Shown in pieces: positions 7,754 through 16,470 of a DNA stretch of 64,000 nucleotides. Origin of the DNA: Nannocystis sp. RBIL2 (GTDB lineage Bacteria > Myxococcota_A > Polyangia > Nannocystales > Nannocystaceae); the NCBI RefSeq assembly GCF_026626745.1, contig NZ_JAPNJW010000002.1:5914151-5978150 (forward strand), read 5' to 3'. The notes beneath the pieces were generated by a model that saw only the letters and a program-made list of their open reading frames with translations, was not told the DNA's origin and made no database searches. Made by a program: the position numbers and the translations under genes. How positions within the stretch are numbered: position 1 is the first letter of the stretch; each line of letters starts with the position of its first letter.

Positions 7754-9976
7754 ATGACGGAAACTGGCAGCAGCGCCCTGCTGGGCAATCGATCGATGTT
7801 CACATTCACCGTGGACGGCTGCAGCGAGGAGCTGCGGGTGGTCCGCTTCAGCGGGGAGGAGGCCGTCTCTTCGCTGTTCGGGTTCCGCTTCGAGCTCGCC
7901 TCGGTGACCATCCCGCTCGACGACCTGGTCGGCCACGCCGCGGTGCTGACGATCCACGGCCGCGAGGCGCCGCGGCACATCCACGGCCTGGTGTGCGACG
8001 CGCGTTACATCGGCGAATCGTCGAGCTACACCCTCCACGAGGTCACTCTGGTGCCGGAGATCTGGACGCTCCAGCAGCGCGCGGGCAGCCGGATCTTCCA
8101 GGGCCAATCGACGCCCGAGATCGTCGCCAAGGTGCTGGAGACCGCCGGCATCCCGCGCGCCGGGGTGCGGACCCAGCTGCACGCGACCTACGCCCCGCGC
8201 GACTACTGCGTACAATACCGCGAGACCGACATCGACTTCATCAGTCGGCTGATGGAAGCCGACGGCCTGTATTATTTCTTCGAGCACCACGAGGACAAGC
8301 ACGTCCTCGTGATCACCGACCAGGCCGACGGCGGGGCGCCGATCGCCGAAGATCCGGCGCTCGGGTTCAACGCCACCCGCGAGCGCGAGCGACTGCTGCG
8401 ATTCACCCTCGGCGAGAGCATCCGCCCGCAGCGGGTCTCGCTGCGCGACCGCAACCTGCACACCCCCGCCGAGGAGGTCGAGGCCGAGGAGGGGCAGGGC
8501 GACGGGCGCGAGCTCTACGACTATCCGGGGGGTTTCCAGGCCGGCGGCCGCGGCGGCCCGGAGACGGCGGGCAAGCAGGCGCGCATGCGCCTCGAGGCGG
8601 TCCAGGCGACCCGCCGCTCGGGCAGCGGCGAGAGCGACAGTCCGCGCCTGGCGCCCGGCTACTTCTTCAACGTGGCCGACGAGTCGCACCCTCACCTCGA
8701 GGGCGAGTACCGCCTGATCCGCGTGGCCCACCGCGGCGAGCAGCCGCAGGTGCTCGACGAGGGCGCGACCGGCGAATTCTCGTACACCAATCGCTTCGAA
8801 TGCACCGCCGCCGAGCTGCCGTATCGCGCGCCGCGGCGGACGGTCAAGCCGACGGTGCACGGGGTGCAGACTGCGACTGTGGTCGGCCCCGGGAGCGAGG
8901 AGATCCACGTCGACGAGCACGGCCGCGTGAAGGTGCAGTTCCACTGGGATCGCCGCGGCGCGTTCGACGACGGCAGCTCGTGCTGGGTGCGCGTCAGCCA
9001 GATGTGGGCGGGCAACGGCTTCGGCGCGATGTTTCTGCCGCGGATCGGTCACGAGGTGATCGTCGACTTCATCGAGGGCGACCCGGACCGGCCGATCATC
9101 ACCGGGCGGATCTACACCGGCGTCAACACGCCGCCCTATCCGCTACCCGACCAGAAGACGAAGAGCACGATCAAGTCGGAGTCGAGCCCCGGCGGCGGCG
9201 GCTCCAACGAGCTGCGCTTCGAGGACGCGAAGGGCAGCGAGGAGATCTTCCTCCACGGTCAGAAGGACTGGAACATCGTCATCGAGCACGACAAGACGCA
9301 GTCAGTCGGCAACGACGAGTCGCGCTCGGTCGGCCACGACAGCAGCGTGGCGATCGGCCACGACGAGACGATCGACGTCGGCAACGACCGCACGATCACG
9401 GTCGGCAAGATGCACGTCGAGCGGATCGGCGCCAACATGTCGATCGGCGTCGGCTCGAATCTCACCGAGACAGTCGGCGCCAGCGCGACCTTCACCGTCG
9501 CAGCCGACCAGACCGAGTCGATCGGCGCCAACAAGGCCGAGACCGTGGGCATCGCCAGCACCCTGGCCGTCGGCGCCGCCTATGCGGTGACCGTCGGCGG
9601 GGCGATGACGGAGAACGTCGGCCTCGCCAAGTCCGAGACGGTGGGCCTGGCCCGCGCGGTCAGCGTCGGCGGCAGCAGCTCCGAGAGCGTCGGCGGGGCC
9701 AAGAGCGTCAGCGCGGCCGACAACATCACCGAGAGCGCCGGCAAGAACATCGCGCTGCAGGCCGGCAAGCACGTCAACGTGACCGCCGGCGAGAACCTCA
9801 ACCTCGCGGCCGGCAAGAAGGCCGCGGTCGTCGCCGCCGATCAGCTGTCGATCCAGTGCGGCAACGCCACGGTCGTGCTCAAGAAGAACGGCGACATCAC
9901 GATCCAGGCCAAGAAGCTCAGCATCAAGGCCTCCGGCGAGGTCACCGTCAAGGGCTCGAAGATCAAGCTCAACTGA
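7754..9976 (+). CDS. vgrG: Type VI secretion tip protein VgrG
   Basis: Encodes 740 residues. The gp27-like base (residues about 15-340) is recognisable from FTFTVDGCSEELRVVRF, then YCVQYRETDIDFISRLMEADGLYYFFEH. The gp5 OB-fold follows at about 375-460 (VDEHGRVKVQFHWDRRG and HEVIVDFIEGDPDRPIITG). The C-terminal part (about 510-740) is a repetitive spike of short VG-x-D/A-x-T/S units forming a triple beta-helix, ending KGSKIKLN. VgrG trimers cap the Hcp tube and carry effectors into target cells. There is no extra C-terminal effector domain. The next gene starts 57 bases downstream with a good ribosome site, so the three plus-strand genes form one unit. Upstream, TTGTCG (7704) and TAGCTT (7727) with 17-base spacing could be a weak promoter. 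Confidence 0.96.
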   Translation: MTETGSSALLGNRSMFTFTVDGCSEELRVVRFSGEEAVSSLFGFRFELASVTIPLDDLVGHAAVLTIHGREAPRHIHGLVCDARYIGESSSYTLHEVTLVPEIWTLQQRAGSRIFQGQSTPEIVAKVLETAGIPRAGVRTQLHATYAPRDYCVQYRETDIDFISRLMEADGLYYFFEHHEDKHVLVITDQADGGAPIAEDPALGFNATRERERLLRFTLGESIRPQRVSLRDRNLHTPAEEVEAEEGQGDGRELYDYPGGFQAGGRGGPETAGKQARMRLEAVQATRRSGSGESDSPRLAPGYFFNVADESHPHLEGEYRLIRVAHRGEQPQVLDEGATGEFSYTNRFECTAAELPYRAPRRTVKPTVHGVQTATVVGPGSEEIHVDEHGRVKVQFHWDRRGAFDDGSSCWVRVSQMWAGNGFGAMFLPRIGHEVIVDFIEGDPDRPIITGRIYTGVNTPPYPLPDQKTKSTIKSESSPGGGGSNELRFEDAKGSEEIFLHGQKDWNIVIEHDKTQSVGNDESRSVGHDSSVAIGHDETIDVGNDRTITVGKMHVERIGANMSIGVGSNLTETVGASATFTVAADQTESIGANKAETVGIASTLAVGAAYAVTVGGAMTENVGLAKSETVGLARAVSVGGSSSESVGGAKSVSAADNITESAGKNIALQAGKHVNVTAGENLNLAAGKKAAVVAADQLSIQCGNATVVLKKNGDITIQAKKLSIKASGEVTVKGSKIKLN

Positions 9977-10032
9977 CCGGTCCGTTTCCTCTCTCTCTCA
10001 CGCCTGAGCCGTCCGCCACCGAGGAGCAAGTC

Positions 10033-10503
10033 ATGGCCGCGCGCCGCCCCGCATCGTCCCGCGTCGTCCCGATCGTCCCGCCGACCCCGGCGCCGGCGTT
10101 GCCTGCGGTGATCCTCGGCTGGCTCACCGCCGCCGAGCCGCCGCTGGTCGACTTCCCCGGCAATCCGGCCGGGCCGGTGCCGGCGCGCCTGCTGGTCGAG
10201 CTCGACGCGCGCGCGCTGACTGTCGCGGTCGAGACGCGGCAGCCGGCGGCGCTGATGTTCGAGGGCGGCGACCCGTCGCGGCCGCTGATCGTCGGCCTCG
10301 TGCAAGCGCCCGGCTCGGCCCGCGAGGCCCGCGTCGACGGCAAGCGCGTGGTCCTCACCGGCACGGAGGAGGTCGAGCTGCGCTGCGGCGAGGCCAGCAT
10401 CTCGCTCAAGAAGGACGGCAAGCTGGTGATTCGCGGCGCCTACGTCGAGACCCGCGCGAAGGGCACGAATCGCATCAAGGGCGGTTCGGTGCAGATCAAC
10501 TGA
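10033..10503 (+). CDS. DUF6484-type VgrG-associated protein
   Basis: Encodes 156 residues. The start is fixed by a strong GAGGAG ribosome site 6 bases before ATG 10033. The core ILGWLTAAEPPLVDFPGNPAGPVPARL (residues about 30-57) followed by ALMFEGGDPSRPLIVGLVQ matches what I know of DUF6484, small proteins encoded next to vgrG in myxobacteria and proteobacteria. The C-terminal half (VVLTGTEEVELRCGEASISLKKDG, then GGSVQIN) copies the style of the VgrG spike tip, so it may be an accessory or adaptor that extends or loads the spike. Its stop overlaps the next start by one base (TGATG). The family name comes from memory of the motif; function is unproven. Confidence 0.78.
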   Translation: MAARRPASSRVVPIVPPTPAPALPAVILGWLTAAEPPLVDFPGNPAGPVPARLLVELDARALTVAVETRQPAALMFEGGDPSRPLIVGLVQAPGSAREARVDGKRVVLTGTEEVELRCGEASISLKKDGKLVIRGAYVETRAKGTNRIKGGSVQIN

Positions 10504-11753
10504 TGAGCACGCGCGAGGGCGACGACGAGCCGCTGTGGGACGTGCTCGAGGAGCACCTGGACGAGGCCGAGTTCCTGTGGGAATCGTGGGAGCAGAGCCT
10601 GGTCGCCCCCAATCATACGCTCGCGGAGGTCGCTGCCGGGGTCGAATCGCGGCTGCTGGCACACATCGACGGTCTGGTGATCGGCGGAGAAGCGGCGGCC
10701 GAGCGATTGTTGGTACCGGCGCTCGAGTCCGATGAATCGGCGCGGGTCAGCGCGGCCGCGGCGGCGCTGCTGCTCGGGCCCGTCGATTCGGCGCTGGAGA
10801 CCCTGTTCGCGGTGCTGCAAGACCTGCCCGAGCAGCGGCCGGCGCTGGTGCGCGCGTTCGCGTGCATCGATCACCCCGGGCTGCTGGCGCGCCTGCGGGC
10901 CGGGCTGACCGACGTCGACGAGGCGCTGGTGGCCGCGTGCGCCGAGGCGCTGGTGTTCCGCCACGAGCCGCTCGGCGAGGCGCTGTCGGTGCTGCTCGCC
11001 AGCGACGAGCCTGCGGTGCGCAGCCTGGGCCTGCGGGCGCTGCCCGGCGAGGCCCAGGGCTCGGTGCGGGCGATCCAGGCCGGGCTCGGCGACGACGAGC
11101 CGCAGGTGGTCGACGCCGCGATCGCGGCCGGCCTGGTGCTGGCGCCGACACCGACGTGGACGCGCGTACGCGCGCGGGCCGAGGAGCCCGGCGGCGGGCC
11201 GGCGCTGGTGCTGTTGGCGCTGCGCGACGCGCCTGGCGATCGCGCGGCGGTGCAGGCGGCGTTGAGCGATGCGTCGCGGCGCCCGGCCGCCATTCACGCG
11301 CTCGGCCACGTGGGCACGCCGGAGCTGGTCGACGCGTGCCTCGAGTGGCTCGACGACGCGGAGTGCGGGCCGCTGATCGGCGAGATGATGCAGGTGCTGA
11401 CGGGCATCGATCTCGACGACGCGGGCCTGACTGTGACTGTCGAGGACGAGGCGCTCGAGCACACGCCCGAGCACGACCTGCCGCGACCCGACCCGCTGCC
11501 GACGATGCAGTGGTGGCTGCGCCAGCGCCCGCGCTTCGAGGACGGGGTGCGTTATTTGCACGGCAAGCCGCGCAGCCGCGCCGAGGTGCTCGAGGCGCTG
11601 ACGAGCGGGCCGATGCGCCGGCGACCCGCGCTGCTGCTGGACCTGCAGCTCCGGGCCCCGCGCGGCGTGCTGCTGCGCCTGCAGACCCGCGCGCCCACGG
11701 CCCGACAACTGGCCGAGCTGGCCGTGCTCCGCCGCGCGCTCGGGGCCGGCTGA
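10503..11753 (+). CDS. TIGR02270-like HEAT-repeat protein of the VgrG island
   Basis: Encodes 416 residues. The opening LWDVLEEHLDEAEFLWESWEQSLVAPNHTLAEVA with EERLLAHIDGL-like continuation is the hallmark of TIGR02270 proteins, which are repeatedly found beside T6SS genes in myxobacteria and pseudomonads. The middle (residues about 60-280) is a series of helical HEAT-like repeats rich in Ala/Leu. Such a solenoid could act as an effector chaperone or adaptor, but the role is not established. It is translationally coupled to the DUF6484 gene through a one-base overlap and is the last gene of the island; a strong hairpin follows 75 bases later. No obvious toxin or immunity pair is encoded with it. 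Confidence 0.8.
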   Translation: MSTREGDDEPLWDVLEEHLDEAEFLWESWEQSLVAPNHTLAEVAAGVESRLLAHIDGLVIGGEAAAERLLVPALESDESARVSAAAAALLLGPVDSALETLFAVLQDLPEQRPALVRAFACIDHPGLLARLRAGLTDVDEALVAACAEALVFRHEPLGEALSVLLASDEPAVRSLGLRALPGEAQGSVRAIQAGLGDDEPQVVDAAIAAGLVLAPTPTWTRVRARAEEPGGGPALVLLALRDAPGDRAAVQAALSDASRRPAAIHALGHVGTPELVDACLEWLDDAECGPLIGEMMQVLTGIDLDDAGLTVTVEDEALEHTPEHDLPRPDPLPTMQWWLRQRPRFEDGVRYLHGKPRSRAEVLEALTSGPMRRRPALLLDLQLRAPRGVLLRLQTRAPTARQLAELAVLRRALGAG

Positions 11754-11827
11754 GCGCCAGCCCGAGGGGCGCCGAGACTCTGGCTCACCGCCAACCCGTG
11801 CCGCAGAGGCGAGCTGCAGAAACGCAA

Positions 11828-11857
11828 ATGGCCCTTCGGACAGGTCCGAAGGGCCAT
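11828..11857. terminator. Strong hairpin between convergent genes
   Basis: A perfect 13-bp inverted repeat (ATGGCCCTTCGGA, loop CAGG, then its complement) lies between the stop of the HEAT gene and the stop of the next minus-strand gene. On the minus strand it is followed by ATTTGCGTTTCTGC, giving a weak T-tract, so it can terminate the minus gene and probably both. The stem contains CTTCGGACAGGTCCGAAG, related to the dispersed palindrome. Confidence 0.75.
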
Positions 11858-11882
11858 GGCGCGAGAGCCAGCTAGCGGCGGC

Positions 11883-12890
11883 TCAGAGGTCCTTCTTGGC
11901 GAACTCGATCGCCTGGATGATCGTCCACTGGTCGTCCTTGCCCTTGCCGGACAGCTCGTCGCCGGCGGGCGGGGACTGGATGCCCTCGGAGTGCCAGCGG
12001 ATGATGCCGTCCTCGTCGAGCATCACGATCGCCGGCGACTGGCGGAGGTACTGCTGGTAGGTCGTCGCGCCCTCGAGGCCGAGCTCGCGCGAGGCCTGGT
12101 ACTCGGTCGCGTTGGGGAAGCGGTAGGTCGGCAGCGGGCCCTTGTCGGACTGGCCGTTGGTCTTCTCCCAGTCGCGCAGACCGGAGTCGTTCATCGGCCG
12201 GACGCGCGGGCTGCCGTCGCCGAGGTTGTTCGACGGGAAGGTGATGTGCGTGAACATGATGTCCACGCCGGAGTTCTGCAGGTCGTCGCGGGCCATCTGC
12301 AGCACGCGCAGCATGTTGGCGGCCTGGGCCTGCTCCTCGCGGGTCGCCCAGTCCCAGAACAGGATCAGGCGCTTCTTGCCGGCCATCTGGCGGCCGTCGG
12401 TGGAGCCGCCGTCCATGTTCATCAGCATGATCATGAGGCTGGCGTGACCGAACAGGTTGCGGCGGGCCCACTGGGGCGCCTTGTCGAGGTCGGCGGCGCC
12501 GACCGACCAGAACGGCGGGGCCTCCTTGATCGGGGGGAGCTTCTCGCTCGGGGTGGCGACGATCTCGACATCGACCACCTGGCCGCTCTTCTTCTGCACC
12601 TTGAGCTTGACCGGCTGGCCCGTGGCGATCTGGCTGACCCGCAGGTCCTTGGCCGAGGTCACCGGCTGGCCGTTCAGCTCGAGCACCAGGTCACCGCGCC
12701 CGAGCTGGTCGCAGCCCTTGTCGCAGCCGAGGACGTAGGTGATGTACACGCCGCCGGGCTTGAGCTGCTCGCTCGTGACCTCGATGGTCGGTGGGGCCGA
12801 GCCGGCGCCGTCACACGCGGCGATGGCCGACAGGGCCAGTGTGGAGGCGAAGCCGAGGGGGACGAGACGGTGAACGAGACCGCGGAGCAT
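11883..12890 (-). CDS. PDZ-thioredoxin-like fold lipoprotein
   Basis: Encodes 335 residues. The N-terminus has a lipoprotein signal ending ALSAIAAC. Residues about 40-110 look like a PDZ module (GRGDLVLELNGQPVTSAKDL, then GQPVKLKVQKKSGQ), normally used to bind protein C-termini. Residues about 165-335 look like a thioredoxin/AhpC-TSA fold (KKRLILFWDWATREEQAQAANMLRVLQ, later PAIVMLDEDGIIRWHSEGI), but the usual CxxC redox pair is absent: the site reads WDWATREEQ. It is therefore probably not a thiol oxidoreductase; a chaperone or scaffold role is possible. Two cysteines lie in VLGCDKGCDQ within the PDZ part. Convergent with the VgrG island and followed by the hairpin at 11828. Confidence 0.7.
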   Translation of the reverse strand: MLRGLVHRLVPLGFASTLALSAIAACDGAGSAPPTIEVTSEQLKPGGVYITYVLGCDKGCDQLGRGDLVLELNGQPVTSAKDLRVSQIATGQPVKLKVQKKSGQVVDVEIVATPSEKLPPIKEAPPFWSVGAADLDKAPQWARRNLFGHASLMIMLMNMDGGSTDGRQMAGKKRLILFWDWATREEQAQAANMLRVLQMARDDLQNSGVDIMFTHITFPSNNLGDGSPRVRPMNDSGLRDWEKTNGQSDKGPLPTYRFPNATEYQASRELGLEGATTYQQYLRQSPAIVMLDEDGIIRWHSEGIQSPPAGDELSGKGKDDQWTIIQAIEFAKKDL

Positions 12891-13033
12891 CGCCGCGGAC
12901 TTTAGAGCGGGGCCCCGCGAGCGTCAAATCCGGGCGACGTGCGTAAAGAGCGCGGTCCGAAACTCGTGGGCCGGCGGGGCTCTCCGGGGGCCTGCGGGCG
13001 ACGCGGCCGGCCCCTTGCGTCGTGAAGCTCGCT

Positions 13034-14347
13034 TCACAGACCCAGGCGGAAGCGGACGCTGACGGAGAACGACCAGAAGTGGGGCAAGCCCTTGCGGAGG
13101 TTGGTGCCGGCGTCGAGCGCCGCGCCCTCGATGATCGACAGCGGCGCCACGCCAGACAGCTCGGGGTGGCTGACCCCGGTGATGACGTAGAACGCGTAGT
13201 GATAGGCGAACTCGCCGGTGACGGCGATGTTGGGATGGACGAAGGCGCCGCCGCCGACGCGGAACGGGGCGACGAAGCCGTGGAAGTCCATGCGGGTGGG
13301 GCCGCCGGTGGTCTCGTAGCGGTTGCGCCACAGCTGGTAGTGGATGCCGGTGCCGATATAGGCGACGCCGCGGCCCTTGCGGAGGAAGTGGATCCGCAGG
13401 GCCGGGCCGGCGCTGACGGCTCGCGCCTTGGCGCTGTTGACGATCAGCTGGTTGAAGTCGACGTCGACCTCGGTGCCGAGCCGCTCCGACAGCGCCTGCT
13501 CGAGGCGCGCCGGGTCGATGCCATACAGGGCCACCGCGTTCTTGCCCTCGATGTCGCGCGGGCGCAGCGTGCCCCACTGGGCCTCGATGCCGATGTCCAA
13601 CAGGCCGAGCAGGTTGCCGCCGATGAAGCCGCCGAGCAGCGCGCCGGGGCGCTCGCCGTGGCCGTTGCTGCCGGCGCAGAACTGTCGCGTGCAGCCGAGA
13701 GTGCCGAACCGCGGCTCGACGATGAGGCCGGCGTGGCGCCACTTCTTCGGCTGCTTGCGCCGCGCCCGGGCCGCCTCCTCCTCGATGTCCTCCTGCGACT
13801 TCGGCTCGGCCGGCTTGTCGCTCTTGGCCTCGGCGCCGGTCGGGTCGGCGCCCTCGATCATCGGCGCCCGCGTGTCCGCCGGACCCGACGACGGCTTGGG
13901 GCCCTCGGGCTGCAGCGGGTCGCCGTCGGGCGGGCTGCCCGAAGAGACAGGTGGCGGCGGCGTCGGCACCGGGCTCGCCGTCGGCGGCGAACCGGGCGCG
14001 GCCGGCGGGGGCACCGAATCGGCCGGGGGCTCAGGCGCGGCGACCGGCGGCGCGGGCGGGGTGGGCGCCGGGGTCGGCCGCACCGTGGGTCGCATGACCG
14101 GGGGCCCGGGAGCGGGCTTCACGGGGGCGGGTGCCGTGGTGGTGGGCGGCGTCGACGGGGCGGGGCTGGTCGGCGGGACGTTCTGCGGGCCGACGTCGGG
14201 CAGCATCGGCGGGGGGCCGATGTCGGGCAGCTTGGGCGGCGGGCCGACCGAGGGGGCCGCGGCGGCCTCGGCCGGCGCAAAGGTCCACGCGAGCGCCAGC
14301 GCGCCGAAACAGACCAGAGACAACGCGGCGCGACGAGCAGAGAGCAT
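13034..14347 (-). CDS. Proline-rich exported protein with outer-membrane beta-barrel-like end
   Basis: Encodes 437 residues from ATG 14347. A signal peptide (LSLVCFGALALAWTFAPAEAAAA) is followed by about 150 residues of Pro/Ala/Thr-rich linker, a charged stretch (SQEDIEEEAARARRKQPKKWRHAG), and a C-terminal domain of about 230 residues with alternating hydrophobic strands, glycine-rich turns and a terminal aromatic-containing strand (SFSVSVRFRLGL). That end resembles a small outer-membrane beta-barrel or outer-membrane-associated protein. Two Cys (GCTRQFC) may form a disulphide. The family is not recognised. A small hairpin (GTGAAG-CTCG-CTTCAC, 13022-13037) overlaps the stop codon and may help termination. 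Divergent from the Ser/Thr kinase gene across a 299-base gap. Confidence 0.62.
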   Translation of the reverse strand: MLSARRAALSLVCFGALALAWTFAPAEAAAAPSVGPPPKLPDIGPPPMLPDVGPQNVPPTSPAPSTPPTTTAPAPVKPAPGPPVMRPTVRPTPAPTPPAPPVAAPEPPADSVPPPAAPGSPPTASPVPTPPPPVSSGSPPDGDPLQPEGPKPSSGPADTRAPMIEGADPTGAEAKSDKPAEPKSQEDIEEEAARARRKQPKKWRHAGLIVEPRFGTLGCTRQFCAGSNGHGERPGALLGGFIGGNLLGLLDIGIEAQWGTLRPRDIEGKNAVALYGIDPARLEQALSERLGTEVDVDFNQLIVNSAKARAVSAGPALRIHFLRKGRGVAYIGTGIHYQLWRNRYETTGGPTRMDFHGFVAPFRVGGGAFVHPNIAVTGEFAYHYAFYVITGVSHPELSGVAPLSIIEGAALDAGTNLRKGLPHFWSFSVSVRFRLGL

Positions 14348-14646
14348 CACGGACCTCAGTACGATGCGTGACGGGCCCGGTGATTACAAGCCGAGTCCGA
14401 CGCCGGTAGGTGTGCGGAGGCGTCGTTGGCGAGGTTCGACGATCCGTGACGGATCGGGTCCCGCGCGCTCCTGAGTTCCTGGCCCAAGGGACAGCTTCGA
14501 GTCGCGCTGCTGCGGCAAGCTGCTTTCTTTGCCGCGTCGATTGTGCGATAACGCGCGGACTCTCGCGTTCTGGCGACGGATTCGATCCAGGTCGCCACCC
14601 TCGGTTATGCTAGCGCCGGTCCCGTCGCTCCCGCTGCTCCCGCCCT
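14348..14646. other. Divergent intergenic region between barrel-like protein and Ser/Thr kinase
   Basis: No gene is visible. It should hold both promoters. A possible -10 TATGCT at 14605-14610 has a poor -35 (TTCGAT, 14581), so I do not call a promoter. A one-mismatch relative of the dispersed palindrome (TGGCC-CAAG-GGACA) lies near 14480. Confidence 0.4.
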
Positions 14647-16434
14647 ATGGACCCGTCGTCCCACTCGCACGAGCCGGCCCCCGGTGAATCCTCGGGAGTC
14701 ATCAAGATCCCCAGCCTCGCGCAGGAGGCGGACCCCGCGTCGCGCAGCGGCACCGGCTTCGCCAAGGTCGTCGAGCCCGACGACCCCGACGACCTGGTCG
14801 ATCGCGTGCTCGGCAACTACCGCCTGGTGCGATCGCTCGGCGGGCGCGGCCTGACGTCGGTGTACGAGGCCCGGGCGGCGGCCGGCGGCGACCGGCGCTT
14901 CGCGGTGAAGATCCTGCGCAACGCCAACTTCAACCGCGGCGCGCTCGATGTCGTGCAGCGGCGCTTCGTCCAGGAGGCGCGCGTCGCTTCGCGCTTGCAC
15001 CACCCGCACATCGGCGACGTGGTCGACTTCGGCATCGAGGCCGGGCTGGCCTACATCGTCATGGAGTACCTCGAGGGCGAGAGCCTGCGCGAGACCTTGA
15101 GCCGCCACGGGCCGCTGCCGTGGACGCGCGTGCTGCCGATGTTCCTGCACATCTGCGACGCGCTCGAGGCGGCCCACGCGCAAGGAGTGATCCACCGCGA
15201 CCTCAAGCCGAGCAACGTCTACCGGGTGCGTCACGCCTCCAGCGACGACTACGTCAAGGTGGTCGACTTCGGCCTCGCGCGGATCGTCGACGAAGATCTG
15301 CCCGAGGGCCTGCTGGCCGGCGGCGTGCTGCTGTCCACCCCGGAGTACATGGCGCCGGAGCTGATCCGCGGGGCCAAGCCCGACCCGCGCGTCGACATCT
15401 ACGCCGTCGGCGTCCTCCTCTACGAGCTGCTCACCGGCTCGTGTCCGTTCAAGAGCGGCAAGCAGACGACCGTGCTGGCGATGCAGCTGCTCGACACGCC
15501 GATCCCGCCGCGGCGCGTCGCGCCCGACGCCAACATCCCCGGCGTGGTCGAGCGAGTGATCCTCAAGGCCCTGAGCAAGGCCCCCGAGGAGCGCTATCAA
15601 AACATCATGGAACTGCGCCTCGCTCTGCTCGACGACACCCGCATCGGCCGCACCGAAGCCGCCGCCATCCGCACCAAGGCGCTGTCCGGCCCGTCTCGCA
15701 GCGCCGCCAGCACCTCCGCGGCCGTCAAAGAGAGCAGCGTCGGCGTGACCATCATCCTGGCGCTGATCGCCGCGGGCCTCATCGCCTGGGTGTTCGCCGG
15801 GACGCCGGGCCTCGAGTTCCTCACCGGCGCCCAGCCGCCGGGCCCCGCGCCGGTCGTCGCGCCGGCCGCGGCCGTGCTCCCGCCCGACGGTCAGCCCTCG
15901 GCGGCGACCGACCCGCGCGTGCTCGAGACCACGCCGCCGGCGCCGACGCAGGACCCCCAGATCGAGGCCGAGCCCGACGAGCCGCCGCCCGAGCCGGAGC
16001 CGCCGGTCGCCCTGCCGACCACGCCGCCCGACCCGCTGCCGCCGAGCGACCCCGAGCCGAACGCGTTCAAGGCTGCCCGAACGACCAGGTCCTCCGAGAC
16101 AGGTGCGAAGGAGCCCGTCAACTACGACATCGTCGACGACCCCAACGAGGCGACGGTCGTCACCGAGGCGCAGATCGACGAGCTGCTCAAGCCCTACCGC
16201 CCGGCCGCGGCCCAGTGCGGCCGCCAGAACGGGGTCGAGATCGACGCCACGGTCACCTTCAAGTTCGTGCTGACGAAGGACGGCCGCCTGACCCAGATCA
16301 AGCCGGTCGGCCGCGCCGCCTCCGACCCCGCGGCGGTGTGCATGATCGACCTGATCCGCGACGCCCGCCTGCCGGTGCCGGCCGGCAGCAGCTTCAAACA
16401 TGCGTTCTTCGACTACAGCTTCCGCGTGTACTGA
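14647..16434 (+). CDS. Transmembrane Ser/Thr protein kinase (active-looking)
   Basis: Encodes 595 residues. The kinase domain (about residues 58-330) has GGRGLTSVYEA, the ATP-binding lysine in FAVKILR, HRDLKPSN with H183-R184-D185, DFGLARI, and APELIRG, so all catalytic motifs are present. A single TM helix follows (SVGVTIILALIAAGLIAWVFAG, about 363-386), then a Pro-rich stalk and a C-terminal domain (about 505-595) with two cysteines that resembles the AgmX/PglI or TonB C-terminal fold (VTFKFVLTKDGRLTQIKPVG, ending FDYSFRVY). This is the typical myxobacterial receptor kinase layout: cytosolic kinase, periplasmic sensor or partner domain. The gene is alone; a perfect palindrome begins six bases after the stop. 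Substrates are unknown. Confidence 0.95.
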   Translation: MDPSSHSHEPAPGESSGVIKIPSLAQEADPASRSGTGFAKVVEPDDPDDLVDRVLGNYRLVRSLGGRGLTSVYEARAAAGGDRRFAVKILRNANFNRGALDVVQRRFVQEARVASRLHHPHIGDVVDFGIEAGLAYIVMEYLEGESLRETLSRHGPLPWTRVLPMFLHICDALEAAHAQGVIHRDLKPSNVYRVRHASSDDYVKVVDFGLARIVDEDLPEGLLAGGVLLSTPEYMAPELIRGAKPDPRVDIYAVGVLLYELLTGSCPFKSGKQTTVLAMQLLDTPIPPRRVAPDANIPGVVERVILKALSKAPEERYQNIMELRLALLDDTRIGRTEAAAIRTKALSGPSRSAASTSAAVKESSVGVTIILALIAAGLIAWVFAGTPGLEFLTGAQPPGPAPVVAPAAAVLPPDGQPSAATDPRVLETTPPAPTQDPQIEAEPDEPPPEPEPPVALPTTPPDPLPPSDPEPNAFKAARTTRSSETGAKEPVNYDIVDDPNEATVVTEAQIDELLKPYRPAAAQCGRQNGVEIDATVTFKFVLTKDGRLTQIKPVGRAASDPAAVCMIDLIRDARLPVPAGSSFKHAFFDYSFRVY

Positions 16435-16440
16435 GGCGGC

Positions 16441-16462
16441 GAGCTGTCCCACGGGACAGCTC
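16441..16462. repeat. Dispersed palindrome forming a hairpin just after the kinase gene
   Basis: GAGCTGTCC, loop CACG, GGACAGCTC: a perfect 9-bp stem centred on an exact TGTCC-N4-GGACA (16445-16458). It lies six bases after the kinase stop and eight before the stop of the convergent SUKH-like gene, so it could act as a bidirectional terminator or mRNA 3' end. There is no T-tract. Confidence 0.85.
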
Positions 16463-16470
16463 GAGCGCAG

